The notes under the pieces are model-generated. The model had not been told where the DNA came from, made no database searches, and saw nothing but the letters and a program-made list of their open reading frames with translations. From Mucilaginibacter sp. CSA2-8R (lineage in GTDB: Bacteria; Bacteroidota; Bacteroidia; Sphingobacteriales; Sphingobacteriaceae), in assembly GCF_038806765.1 (NCBI RefSeq), contig NZ_CP152389.1, positions 1,674,001-1,738,000 on the forward strand: 64,000 bases of DNA, read 5' to 3'. Below, piece after piece: positions 16,667-24,788 of this stretch. Position numbers and translations under genes: made by a program. Position 1 is the stretch's first letter. Each line of letters starts with the position of its first letter.

Positions 16667-17986
16667 TCAATCTGTTTTTGGCAGTTGTGCCGCAGCTGCT
16701 GCTGCAGGAGCCGCTTCGCGTACATAGCGCCGGATGATTAAACGAGTGCCACCATTGTAGGTAACATAGCTGCCTAACCAGTTAATAAAAGTGATCACCT
16801 TGTTACGGAAACCTAATAATGATATTAAGTGAACAAACATCCAGATTAGCCACGCAAAAAAGCCGCTTAATTTAATTTTACCTAAGTCGGCTACAGCCTT
16901 GTTACGGCCAATGGTTGCCATTGAGCCTAAGTCTTTATATTTAAAAGGCTCGGTGGGTTTGCCGGCAATAATATTTGACAGGTTTTCGGCCAATTTTTTA
17001 CCTTGTTGTATGGCTACTTGTGCCACACCAGGATGCCCGTTAGGTGTAGCTTCTGTTACGGAAGCGCCTACGTCGCCAATGGCGAAGACATTTTGAGTTC
17101 CTACCACCCTGCAAATCTCATCGGTTTTAATTCGGTTACCGCGTACCAGATTTTCTTTAGCAATACCTTCGGGCACTACACCCATTACACCGGCAGACCA
17201 TACCACATTTTTGGTGCGTATTACGCGGCCGTCTTCAAACTTAAGTTCAGTGCCATCATAGCTCGCAACTTTTACGTTCAGTAGCAAATCAACTCCCATG
17301 TTAACTAAAAAGTCTTTAGCCTTAGCCGAGGCTTCTTCAGACATTGGGCCAAGCACCTTCGGTAAAAAGTCTACCAAGTAAACTTTCATTTCTTCTTTTT
17401 TTAGTTCAGGGTAGTCTTTAGAAAGTACGTGGTTGCGCAGCTCCGCAAACGAGCCTGCTAATTCTACCCCTGTTGGTCCGGCGCCAACCATCACAAAGGT
17501 TAAGTAAGGCTCGCGCTCTTCTGGGGTAGGGGCAATAACCGCTTGCTCCAAATTTTGTAAAAACATATACCGCAGGTTTAGTGCCTCAGGTATAGTTTTC
17601 ATAGGCATGGCGTAATGCTCAATATCCTTGTTACCAAAAAAGTTGGTAGTTGAGCCGGTAGCCATTACCAGATAGTCATAAGCAATTTCACCAATAGTAG
17701 TTTCTATGTAGTTATTCTCCAGGTTTACACCGGTAATTTCGGCCACCCGGAAACGAATATTTTTCTGACCTTCAAAGTTTTTGCGCAGCGAAAATGCAAT
17801 CGACTCACACTCCAGGCTACCGGTAGCAACCTGGTAAAGCAGGGGAGGGAACGAGTGGTAATTATGTTTATCAAGTAGTAAAATTTCTACGGGTTCTTTG
17901 GCCAGGTGCTTGGCCAACTCTATGCCGCCAAAGCCTCCGCCTACAATTACTACCAGTGGAAATTTTGAATTTTGTTTTGCATCCAT
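16667..17986 (-). CDS. ndh: Type II NADH dehydrogenase-like NAD(P)/FAD oxidoreductase
   Basis: A 439-residue flavoprotein of the NDH-2 family, which passes electrons from NADH to the quinone pool without pumping protons. The N-terminal FAD-binding dinucleotide fold is VVIVGGGFGGIELAKHLA (about 11-28). The second, NADH-binding, fold is FVMVGAGPTGVELAGSFAEL (about 164-183). The late FAD contact NVFAIGDVGASV and the quinone-side AQVAIQQGKKLAENL follow. The C-terminus has the membrane-anchoring hydrophobic region FFAWLIWMFVHLISLLGF typical of NDH-2, ending in an Ala-rich tail. It is a single gene between two terminators. An alternative in the same family would be a sulfide:quinone reductase-like enzyme, but the Cys residues needed for that are not evident. 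Confidence 0.88.
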   Translation of the reverse strand: MDAKQNSKFPLVVIVGGGFGGIELAKHLAKEPVEILLLDKHNYHSFPPLLYQVATGSLECESIAFSLRKNFEGQKNIRFRVAEITGVNLENNYIETTIGEIAYDYLVMATGSTTNFFGNKDIEHYAMPMKTIPEALNLRYMFLQNLEQAVIAPTPEEREPYLTFVMVGAGPTGVELAGSFAELRNHVLSKDYPELKKEEMKVYLVDFLPKVLGPMSEEASAKAKDFLVNMGVDLLLNVKVASYDGTELKFEDGRVIRTKNVVWSAGVMGVVPEGIAKENLVRGNRIKTDEICRVVGTQNVFAIGDVGASVTEATPNGHPGVAQVAIQQGKKLAENLSNIIAGKPTEPFKYKDLGSMATIGRNKAVADLGKIKLSGFFAWLIWMFVHLISLLGFRNKVITFINWLGSYVTYNGGTRLIIRRYVREAAPAAAAAAQLPKTD

Positions 17987-18037
17987 TTTTTTGTACCTGT
18001 TAGGGGTTAGGGTTGATGTCTTGTTTGTATAAACAAA

Positions 18038-18066
18038 AAAGGCTTCAAATGTTCTTTGAAGCCTTT
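18038..18066 (-). terminator. Terminator of secDF
   Basis: A 12-bp stem AAAGGCTTCAAA (18038-18049) / TTTGAAGCCTTT (18055-18066) with a 5-base loop, followed on the minus strand by TTTTTTGTTT. It lies 21 bases beyond the secDF stop. Confidence 0.85.
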
Positions 18067-18087
18067 AGTAAAATATGCTAAATGTGA

Positions 18088-21063
18088 TTATGCGTTAAGC
18101 TTCTTGCCGCCAAAATCGAGCATAATTGGTGTTGCTACACAGATAGAAGAGTATGTACCGAAGCACACACCTACTAACAGTGCAAACGAAAATCCGCGGA
18201 TTACATCGCCACCAAATACGAACAGAACGATTAGCACAAAGATAACAGTTAAGGCTGTAATAATAGTACGGCTTAATGTGCTATTAATAGCCTGATTAAC
18301 TACTACCGACGGATCATCGGTTTTAGAATGATGCAGGTTGAGGAACTCACGGATACGGTCAAACACTACTACAGTATCATTAATTGAGTAACCGATAACG
18401 GTTAGTATAGCCGCAATAAATGCCTGGTCAATATCTAAAGCAAATGGTAATAAGCCTTTAAAAAGCGAGAAGAATGAAAGCACAAGCAAAGCATCGTGAG
18501 CTGTAGCCACCATCGCACCCATACTAAACTGCCATCTGCGGAAACGTATCAATATGTAAGCCGATATCACCAGGATAGCGATAATTACTGTCCAGATAGA
18601 AGAACGTTTGATATCATTAGCAATGGTAGGACCTACTTTTTGTGAACTTAAGATTTTGAAACTTGGCGAAATCTTAGCTAAGCCCTGGCGTACGGTACTT
18701 TCTACTTTATTGTCGCCGGTGGTAGTGTTATCGTCTATTAGGTAGTTGGTGGTAATACGCACCTGATTTGCTCCACCAAAAGATTTAACCTCTGTACCGC
18801 GATTAAGCAGTGCGTCCAGTTGGTTGTGTACCTCTTCGGTAGATACGTTTTTGTCAAAACGAACCACATAAGTACGGCCACCCTGAAAATCAACACCGTA
18901 ATCAAAACCTCTGGTTAACATTGATGCTACACCAAGCAGAATGAAGATACCAGAGAAGGCATAAAATTTAAAGCGGTTTTTTACAAAGGCAAAGTTCGAA
19001 CCTTTGAACAGATTAGCGCTCCAGGCATTCGATACTTTGATATCCATGTTTTTGTCCAGCATCCACTCGAAAATTACACGGGTAATTAACAGCGAACAGA
19101 ACAATGAAGTGACAATACCAATCATCAAGGTAGTAGCAAAACCCTGGATTGGGCCTGAACCAAAGATGAACAAAATTAAACCGGTTAAGAAGCTACTGAT
19201 CTGCGAGTCAAGAATTGATGACAATGCGTGTTTGTAACCATCGGCGATGGCTATACGTTTTGATTTGCCTGCAGCTAACTCTTCGCGTACGCGTTCATAA
19301 ATCAGTACGTTGGCATCTACCGATATACCTAAAATGAGTACAATACCTGCTATACCTGGCAAGGTAAGTACTGCACCAAGGCTGGTTAATACACCCATCA
19401 AAAAGAATACGTTCACAAATACAGCAACGTCAGCCACTATACCGGCATTGTTGTAATAGATGATCATGAACACCAATACCACGGCCAAACCAACCGCACA
19501 TGACATTAAACCGTCGTTAATTGCTTCCTGACCTAAAGATGGACCAACGATATCTTCTGATACGATGCGGGCAGGGGCTGGTAAACGACCGGCTTTTAAT
19601 ACGTTAGCTAAGTCTTTAGTTTCATCTTGGGTAAAGTTACCACTGATAGACGAACGACCGCCAGAAATTTCGTTGCTTACCCGTGGAGCTGATACTACGT
19701 TATCGTCTAACACAATGGCGATAGAGCGGTTGTCGTTTTCATCACCAGGGTTACCTGCTGCTTCTGCAGTGGCACGTCTCCAAGACTTAGCACCTTCGGA
19801 GTTCATTTCCATGGTAACTTCGTAGCCGCCGCTGTTTTGATCTAAATCACTTTTAGCATCGGTAATTACTTCGCCGCTTAATACCGGGCCATTTTCGGCA
19901 CCCGATAATTTGATAGCATATAATTGCACGGCCTTGTTGCCTTGAGCAGGTTTCGCACCCCACAACAGTTTCATGTTTTTAGGAAGCACCGCTTGTACTT
20001 CAGGGCTTTTAAGGTAGTTATTAACTTTAGCAGTATCGGTAACAGCAGAAATACCTACGGCAGGGCCCGGAATTAACTGCGGGCCTTGAGGGCCTTGTCC
20101 AACCGACGGATTTAAAACCGCAAATAATGGAGCGGTTTCGGCTAACTTAGATTTGTTTTTTAAGCTGGCAGCAGACGTATCTTTAGCAGCGCTTTGTTTT
20201 ACCTTGCTTAATAACGAACCGCCATTTTTAGCAGTATCGGCAGCCGCAGTTGCAGCAGGTGCCGCTGTTGTGTCTTTTTTAGTGACTGTTTTATTTTTAG
20301 CAGCCAGGATACCATTGATGTTGTTAAGTAATGGGTAAACTTCCTGATTGTCATAAGTGGCATAAAACTCCAGTTTTGCAGAGCCTTGTAACAGTTTGCG
20401 TACACGCTCTTTGTTAGACTCAGATACACCCGGAAGTTCTACCAAAATACGGTTACCGGCTTGCTGCTGAATGTTAGGAGAAGTTACACCAAACTTATCA
20501 ATACGGTTACGCAAGATATTGAATGATTGAGTAACTGCAGCGTTTGACTGGTCGCGCAGGTAAGACTCTACCTGGCTGTTAGTGGCGTCAAACTTTAAGT
20601 TGCTTTGATTAGACTGTGTAGAAAAAATTGGCGCTAACTTGCCGTTAGGAGCCAGTTTTTTATACTCACGCATAAAAATGTCGATGTAGTTTTCGGGGCT
20701 GGTTTTAGCAATTACATCGGCATTATGCAGGGCTTGGTTAAAGGTAACATCAGCATTGTTGTTAGCCAGTGAGCGGATCAACTCGCTTAACGAAATTTGC
20801 ATAGTTACGTTCATGCCGCCCTTTAAGTCGAGGCCCAGAGCCAATTCTCTGTCTTTGCAGTACTGAAAGCTGTGTTTAAACAGCGGATAAACCGGCTGCG
20901 ATGAAATAGAATCCAGATAAGCTTTCTCTTTCTCCGAATTACCTTTTGCATAGTTCCGCGCATCAGCTTCAACACTTCTGGTTACCCAGGTAAATGATAG
21001 CTGATACAAGCAAACAAGCGCCAACAGAACGGCAAAAAATTTAATAACCCCTTTACCTTGCAT
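18088..21063 (-). CDS. secDF: Protein translocase subunit SecDF (fused)
   Basis: A 991-residue RND-type membrane protein that uses the proton gradient to pull Sec substrates out of the translocon on the periplasmic side. SecD and SecF are joined in one chain. The SecD part has the first TM near the N-terminus, the periplasmic P1 signature LGLDLKGGMNVTMQI, and the TM block beginning VGLAVVLVFMIIYY with GISVDANVLIYERVREEL. The SecF part restarts at about 670 with GVDYG-type GFDYGVDFQGGRTYVVRFD and ends with GYSINDTVVVFDRIRE and FGTYSSICVATPIMLDF. Unusual is a 60-residue Ala/Lys/Thr-rich insertion at about 255-315 (KKDTTAAPAATAAADTAK) in the periplasmic part. It is a single gene with its own terminator. 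Confidence 0.95.
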   Translation of the reverse strand: MQGKGVIKFFAVLLALVCLYQLSFTWVTRSVEADARNYAKGNSEKEKAYLDSISSQPVYPLFKHSFQYCKDRELALGLDLKGGMNVTMQISLSELIRSLANNNADVTFNQALHNADVIAKTSPENYIDIFMREYKKLAPNGKLAPIFSTQSNQSNLKFDATNSQVESYLRDQSNAAVTQSFNILRNRIDKFGVTSPNIQQQAGNRILVELPGVSESNKERVRKLLQGSAKLEFYATYDNQEVYPLLNNINGILAAKNKTVTKKDTTAAPAATAAADTAKNGGSLLSKVKQSAAKDTSAASLKNKSKLAETAPLFAVLNPSVGQGPQGPQLIPGPAVGISAVTDTAKVNNYLKSPEVQAVLPKNMKLLWGAKPAQGNKAVQLYAIKLSGAENGPVLSGEVITDAKSDLDQNSGGYEVTMEMNSEGAKSWRRATAEAAGNPGDENDNRSIAIVLDDNVVSAPRVSNEISGGRSSISGNFTQDETKDLANVLKAGRLPAPARIVSEDIVGPSLGQEAINDGLMSCAVGLAVVLVFMIIYYNNAGIVADVAVFVNVFFLMGVLTSLGAVLTLPGIAGIVLILGISVDANVLIYERVREELAAGKSKRIAIADGYKHALSSILDSQISSFLTGLILFIFGSGPIQGFATTLMIGIVTSLFCSLLITRVIFEWMLDKNMDIKVSNAWSANLFKGSNFAFVKNRFKFYAFSGIFILLGVASMLTRGFDYGVDFQGGRTYVVRFDKNVSTEEVHNQLDALLNRGTEVKSFGGANQVRITTNYLIDDNTTTGDNKVESTVRQGLAKISPSFKILSSQKVGPTIANDIKRSSIWTVIIAILVISAYILIRFRRWQFSMGAMVATAHDALLVLSFFSLFKGLLPFALDIDQAFIAAILTVIGYSINDTVVVFDRIREFLNLHHSKTDDPSVVVNQAINSTLSRTIITALTVIFVLIVLFVFGGDVIRGFSFALLVGVCFGTYSSICVATPIMLDFGGKKLNA

Positions 21064-21111
21064 GGTGTAGTCTATGTGTAAATTAATTTATAAGCTTTAA
21101 AATTAAGTCGG

Positions 21112-21119
21112 CAAATCTA
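21112..21119 (-). promoter_or_regulatory. Candidate -7 promoter element of secDF
   Basis: The minus strand reads TAGATTTG, a TAnnTTTG match, about 48 bases upstream of the secDF ATG. No convincing -33 TTTG is present at the expected distance. Confidence 0.35.
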
Positions 21120-21173
21120 ATAAAATTTAGTTATGGAAACGTTTTAAATAAAACAAAATAAATCAGTTGGTTG

Positions 21174-21656
21174 TTAGCGACGTTTTAAAGTAACAAAGGA
21201 GTACGGGAGCGGATTTTTCTCGTCAGGCTCGTGGTTTTCTCGGCTCACTTCAAGCCATTCTTCAGGCTTAATTTCAGGAAAAAAGGTATCCGCTTCGAAA
21301 GCCTGATGCACAATGGTTAAGTATATAGAATCGGTTAGCGGGAGCGCCTGTCGATATATTTCTGCACCGCCAATGATATACAAATCACTGTCTCTTCTGC
21401 CGATCGCTATGGCCTCCTGTATTGAGCTGGCCACCTCGCATCCGGGTATCTCAATAGCCTGCCGGGTAACTACAATGTTACGACGCTTAGGCAAAGGCCT
21501 GCCCACCGATTCATAAGTTTTGCGCCCCATAATTACAGTGTGGCCGGAGGTGATTTCTTTAAAGTGTTTCAGGTCATTAGGCAGATGCCACAATAACTGG
21601 TTATTTTTACCGATAGCATTATTGGTGGCGATGGCCACTACGATGTAGATGTTCAT
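21174..21656 (-). CDS. folA: Dihydrofolate reductase
   Basis: A 160-residue NADPH-dependent dihydrofolate reductase that regenerates tetrahydrofolate, especially after thymidylate synthase. Family signatures: VAIATNNAIGKNNQLLWHLPNDLKHFKEIT (Met20 loop and the substrate-binding acidic residue), TVIMGRKTYESVGRPLPKRRNIVVTR (NADPH phosphate site), and LYIIGGAEIYRQAL with the GG cis-peptide. It is on the minus strand downstream of thyA, its metabolic partner, but the toxin-antitoxin pair described below lies between them. It starts 25 bases after the toxin stop, so one transcript could cover all four genes. Confidence 0.96.
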   Translation of the reverse strand: MNIYIVVAIATNNAIGKNNQLLWHLPNDLKHFKEITSGHTVIMGRKTYESVGRPLPKRRNIVVTRQAIEIPGCEVASSIQEAIAIGRRDSDLYIIGGAEIYRQALPLTDSIYLTIVHQAFEADTFFPEIKPEEWLEVSRENHEPDEKNPLPYSFVTLKRR

Positions 21657-21681
21657 TGGTTGTTGCGGCGTTAGTTAATTC

Positions 21682-22062
21682 TTAGAGCAAAGGGATGATT
21701 CGGGATTGCAGCCAGGTTTTAATTTCTTCAAACCTTAATTCGCCGGTGCTTGAACCTATTACAAAGTCGTAAAGCTCGTCTTCTGTGGCTTCAACGTCCA
21801 ATTGGCTATCGGCCAGTATCAGCATCATCAAAGCAAAAGCAATTCGTTTATTGCCATCAACAAAAGGGTGGTTAATAATCAGGCTTTCAAACAGGGCACT
21901 TGCTTTTTCTAATGCCGACGGGTAAAGGTCTTGTTGGTCAAACGTACTAAATGGGCGAGCGAGTGCTGCTTCTAAACCCCGCTGGTCGCGTACACCTTTG
22001 CTGCCACCAAATTCGTCAATCAGCTCATGATGCATACGGATGGCATCATCAACAGAAATCAT
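21682..22062 (-). CDS. Doc-like (death-on-curing, Fic fold) toxin of a type II TA pair
   Basis: A 126-residue Fic/Doc-fold protein. The catalytic Fic motif is NHPFVDGNKRIAFALMMLIL (HPFxDGNKR), matching the Doc group, which phosphorylates elongation factor Tu, rather than longer AMP-transferring Fic enzymes. The N-terminal DAIRMHHELIDEFGGSKGVRDQRGLEAALARP is also typical of death-on-curing proteins. Its start overlaps the stop of the preceding small gene by four bases (ATGA), the usual toxin-after-antitoxin arrangement. The pair is inserted between thyA and folA. The target is inferred from the family, not seen. Confidence 0.9.
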   Translation of the reverse strand: MISVDDAIRMHHELIDEFGGSKGVRDQRGLEAALARPFSTFDQQDLYPSALEKASALFESLIINHPFVDGNKRIAFALMMLILADSQLDVEATEDELYDFVIGSSTGELRFEEIKTWLQSRIIPLL

Positions 22063-22253
22063 TGGGCAAGTCGTTTGAGCAGGCCACGATGCTTGTTTAT
22101 AACAGCTTTGAAATTACTTGATTGCTGCAGCTCTCCGGTTGATTGATTTTTAACTTCTTTTAAGAAATCCAAAATCTCGGCTAACGATTCTTCAGGTACT
22201 TCGTCGACAATTTTTTTTATTTCAGCTTTAATTTCGATGGCTGTCATACTCAA
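22059..22253 (-). CDS. Putative antitoxin partner of the Doc-like toxin
   Basis: A 64-residue protein. Its start MSMTAIEIKAEIKKIVDEVP and the helix EESLAEILDFLKEVKNQS resemble the small helical proteins (DUF2281-like) often found in front of Doc or PIN toxins. The C-terminal basic part (FKAVINKHRGLLKRLAQ) could be the toxin-binding tail. It overlaps the toxin gene by four bases, so the two should be translationally coupled. I infer the antitoxin role mainly from this position and size. A second possible start is M3. It lies 20 bases downstream of thyA. Confidence 0.72.
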   Translation of the reverse strand: MSMTAIEIKAEIKKIVDEVPEESLAEILDFLKEVKNQSTGELQQSSNFKAVINKHRGLLKRLAQ

Positions 22254-22273
22254 ATTTAAGTATTATTAGTTAA

Positions 22274-23095
22274 TTACACCGCCACTGCAGCCTTGATATG
22301 CGGCCATGGGTCGTAGTTTTCCAGTGTAAAGTCTTCATATTTAAATCCGAAGATGTCTTTAACTTCCGGGTTGATACGCATAGTTGGTAGTGGGCGGGGC
22401 TCGCGGCTCAGTTGCAGATGTGCCTGCTCAAGGTGGTTGTTGTAAATGTGGGCATCGCCAAAAGTATGTATGAAGTCGCCGTAATCTGAATCGCATACCT
22501 GCGCCACCATCATGGTTAACAGGGCATAGGAGGCAATGTTAAATGGTACGCCTAAAAATATATCGGCGCTGCGCTGGTATAACTGGCAGGATAATTTGCC
22601 TCGGGTTTCGCCTTTTTGCGTATTGGCAGGCTCCACGTAAAATTGGAACAGGCTATGGCAGGGCGGCAAAGCCATCTGGTCAACGTCGGCTACGTTCCAG
22701 GCCGATACCATAATGCGGCGCGAGTCGGGATTGGTTTTTAACTGTTTAATTACCTGGCTGATCTGGTCGATGTTTCGGCCATCGGGTGTTGGCCAAGAAC
22801 GCCATTGGTAGCCGTAAACCGGACCCAGGTTTCCATCAGCATCAGCCCATTCGTCCCAAATACGAACGCCGTTTTCTTTCAAATATTTAATATTTGTATC
22901 ACCGCTTAAAAACCAAATGAGTTCGTGAATGATGGATTTTAAGTGTAGCTTTTTAGTAGTTACCAGCGGAAAACCCTCTTGTAAATTAAAGCGCATCTGG
23001 TAACCAAAAACGCTGATGGTTCCGGTGCCGGTGCGATCGTGTTTTTGTGCGCCGTTTTCAAGCACGTGGCGCATTAAATCGAGGTATTGTTTCAT
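22274..23095 (-). CDS. thyA: Thymidylate synthase
   Basis: A 273-residue folate-dependent thymidylate synthase making dTMP from dUMP. Seen: the N-terminal [20 protein letters not shown] (phosphate-binding Arg), the [22 protein letters not shown] segment, the catalytic cysteine in [20 protein letters not shown], the dUMP-binding [23 protein letters not shown], and the C-terminal [18 protein letters not shown]. It is slightly longer than the 264-residue E. coli enzyme through a short insert after the catalytic Cys ([13 protein letters not shown]). It heads a minus-strand run thyA - antitoxin - toxin - folA, so the two folate enzymes may be co-transcribed with the TA pair. Confidence 0.97.
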   Translation of the reverse strand: MKQYLDLMRHVLENGAQKHDRTGTGTISVFGYQMRFNLQEGFPLVTTKKLHLKSIIHELIWFLSGDTNIKYLKENGVRIWDEWADADGNLGPVYGYQWRSWPTPDGRNIDQISQVIKQLKTNPDSRRIMVSAWNVADVDQMALPPCHSLFQFYVEPANTQKGETRGKLSCQLYQRSADIFLGVPFNIASYALLTMMVAQVCDSDYGDFIHTFGDAHIYNNHLEQAHLQLSREPRPLPTMRINPEVKDIFGFKYEDFTLENYDPWPHIKAAVAV

Positions 23096-23178
23096 AGCTG
23101 GTAAAGTAAACCGGTGTTGGATTGAAGTTACAGGCTTACCGATGCAAATTAAATTAATTTAATCTATTTAGCCTTTCC

Positions 23179-23186
23179 TACCTTTG
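23179..23186 (+). promoter_or_regulatory. -7 promoter element of ispE
   Basis: TACCTTTG, an exact TAnnTTTG match, 29 bases before the ispE ATG. The region 19-20 bases upstream is A/T-rich (AATT) without a clear TTTG. Confidence 0.5.
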
Positions 23187-23215
23187 TAAAAATTAAGAAC
23201 GGCCCTTAGCGTACC

Positions 23216-24019
23216 ATGATTGTATTTCCAAACGCCAAAATCAATTTAGGATTAAACATTACCCAACGGCGGCCAGATGGTTACCACAACCTCGAAACCA
23301 TATTCTATCCTTTGATGATTAAAGATGCGCTTGAAATTATTGAGAGCGATGCGCTAAGTTTCCAATCGTCAGGTATTCATATCCCCGGCGATCGTGAAAC
23401 AAATTTATGTTTAAAAGCCTATCAGCTGCTTAAGCAGGATTTTGATTTACCGCCGGTAAGCATTCATCTGCATAAGCACATCCCCATTGGTGCAGGCTTG
23501 GGCGGAGGGTCGGCTGATGCCGCTTTTATGATTAAATTGTTAAACCAGCAATTCGAGTTGGGTTTAACACCCGAAAATATGATGAATTATGCCCGCCAGT
23601 TGGGGGCCGACTGTGCTTTTTTTATCAACAATGAGCCGGTTTATGCTTTTGACAAAGGCGACCGTTTTGAGCCGGTTGAGCTTAACCTGTCTCGGTATTG
23701 CCTGGTACTGGTGATGCCCCCCGTGCACGTATCTACCGCCGAAGCTTACGGCGGAATTACACCCAAACCAGTGGAGGTATCTTTAAAAAACTTGATACAA
23801 CAACCAATAAGCCATTGGAAAACGCACATCAAAAATGATTTTGAAGAGCATATTTTTAAAGCTTATCCCGTGATTGCTGGTGTTAAAAGTGCTTTGTACC
23901 AGGCCGGGGCCATATATGCTAGCATGAGCGGCAGCGGGGCATCGGTATTTGGTGTTTTCGAAAAGCAACCTGTTTTATCAGCCCTCGCGAAAAGTAACCA
24001 GGTTTTTTATAACGTATAA
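23216..24019 (+). CDS. ispE: 4-(cytidine 5'-diphospho)-2-C-methyl-D-erythritol kinase
   Basis: A 267-residue GHMP-superfamily kinase of the non-mevalonate (MEP) isoprenoid pathway that phosphorylates CDP-methylerythritol with ATP. The N-terminus (FPNAKINLGLNITQRRPDGYHNLETIF) carries the conserved Lys and the substrate-contacting DGYH. The ATP-binding glycine-rich motif is HIPIGAGLGGGSADAAFMI (about 88-106), and the third GHMP motif is GAIYASMSGSGASVFGVF. It stands alone on the plus strand and converges on the MBL hydrolase gene with 23 bases between stops. No other MEP pathway gene is nearby. Confidence 0.96.
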   Translation: MIVFPNAKINLGLNITQRRPDGYHNLETIFYPLMIKDALEIIESDALSFQSSGIHIPGDRETNLCLKAYQLLKQDFDLPPVSIHLHKHIPIGAGLGGGSADAAFMIKLLNQQFELGLTPENMMNYARQLGADCAFFINNEPVYAFDKGDRFEPVELNLSRYCLVLVMPPVHVSTAEAYGGITPKPVEVSLKNLIQQPISHWKTHIKNDFEEHIFKAYPVIAGVKSALYQAGAIYASMSGSGASVFGVFEKQPVLSALAKSNQVFYNV

Positions 24020-24042
24020 TAAAGACGTAAGAGCCTTTTTTA

Positions 24043-24774
24043 TTAGAACTGAATAAACGGCTCCTCCGTATCGTGGTATAACAAAACCTGCCATTGTTCG
24101 GCTTTAGCTTGCTGTTCCCATTGCCGGCGTAATTGCATGGCTTTCCGGCCATCATAATCTGTTTTGTAAGCAATATGATGGTAGAGATAATTTTTTTTGG
24201 GTAAATCATCAGCACCATAAAAAACAATCCGATTGCTGTCATGTAACCAAAATACCTGCATGTATGGTGTATGTCCGCCTACAACCTGATAGGTAATATT
24301 AGGTGTGATATTTCCGCTGTCAACAGTTAATAATTTCAAATTAGGCAACCTGCTAAGTTGTTGCAACAAACTGATATTATAAGATGGATTGTTTTGCTGC
24401 CCTAAAGCAAATGTTAGTTCTCTTTGCTGCAGATAAATATCAGCGTTGTTGAAATGAGTTTTAAATATTCCATTTTGAAAATATCCGAGACCGCCAACAT
24501 GATCGTTATGCAAGTGCGACAAGAGTACCTTAGTTACTTCTTTCGCATTGATGCCGTGTTGGGCTAAAAGCGATTCGATTAAATAACCGTTGTCCACATT
24601 CGCCTCAAGGCCGGTGTCTAACAAGATGACTTCTGCGTCGGTTCTTACTAAAAACGGCCTAACCGATAGGCGCAGCATATGTTGATCCGGCAATATGTCA
24701 TCATGGCTTGCCAGCTGATAGTGCTTTTGCTGATCCACGTGATAGATACCTTCATCTAACGGAGTAATTTTCAT
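24043..24774 (-). CDS. MBL-fold metallo-hydrolase
   Basis: A 243-residue metallo-beta-lactamase-fold hydrolase. The metal-binding signature is LSHLHNDHVGGLGYF (HxHxDH), preceded by VILLDTGLEANVD (the usual Asp) and followed by VVGGHTPYMQVFWL and VFYGADDLP, giving the remaining ligands. The final LLYHDTEEP supplies the last His. It lacks the extra domains of glyoxalase II or RNase Z. It resembles the broad lactonase/quorum-quenching-like group, but the substrate cannot be told. It begins 14 bases after the MFS exporter stop on the same strand, so the two probably form an operon opposite the LysR regulator. Confidence 0.82.
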   Translation of the reverse strand: MKITPLDEGIYHVDQQKHYQLASHDDILPDQHMLRLSVRPFLVRTDAEVILLDTGLEANVDNGYLIESLLAQHGINAKEVTKVLLSHLHNDHVGGLGYFQNGIFKTHFNNADIYLQQRELTFALGQQNNPSYNISLLQQLSRLPNLKLLTVDSGNITPNITYQVVGGHTPYMQVFWLHDSNRIVFYGADDLPKKNYLYHHIAYKTDYDGRKAMQLRRQWEQQAKAEQWQVLLYHDTEEPFIQF

Positions 24775-24788
24775 GATCTTTATTATGC

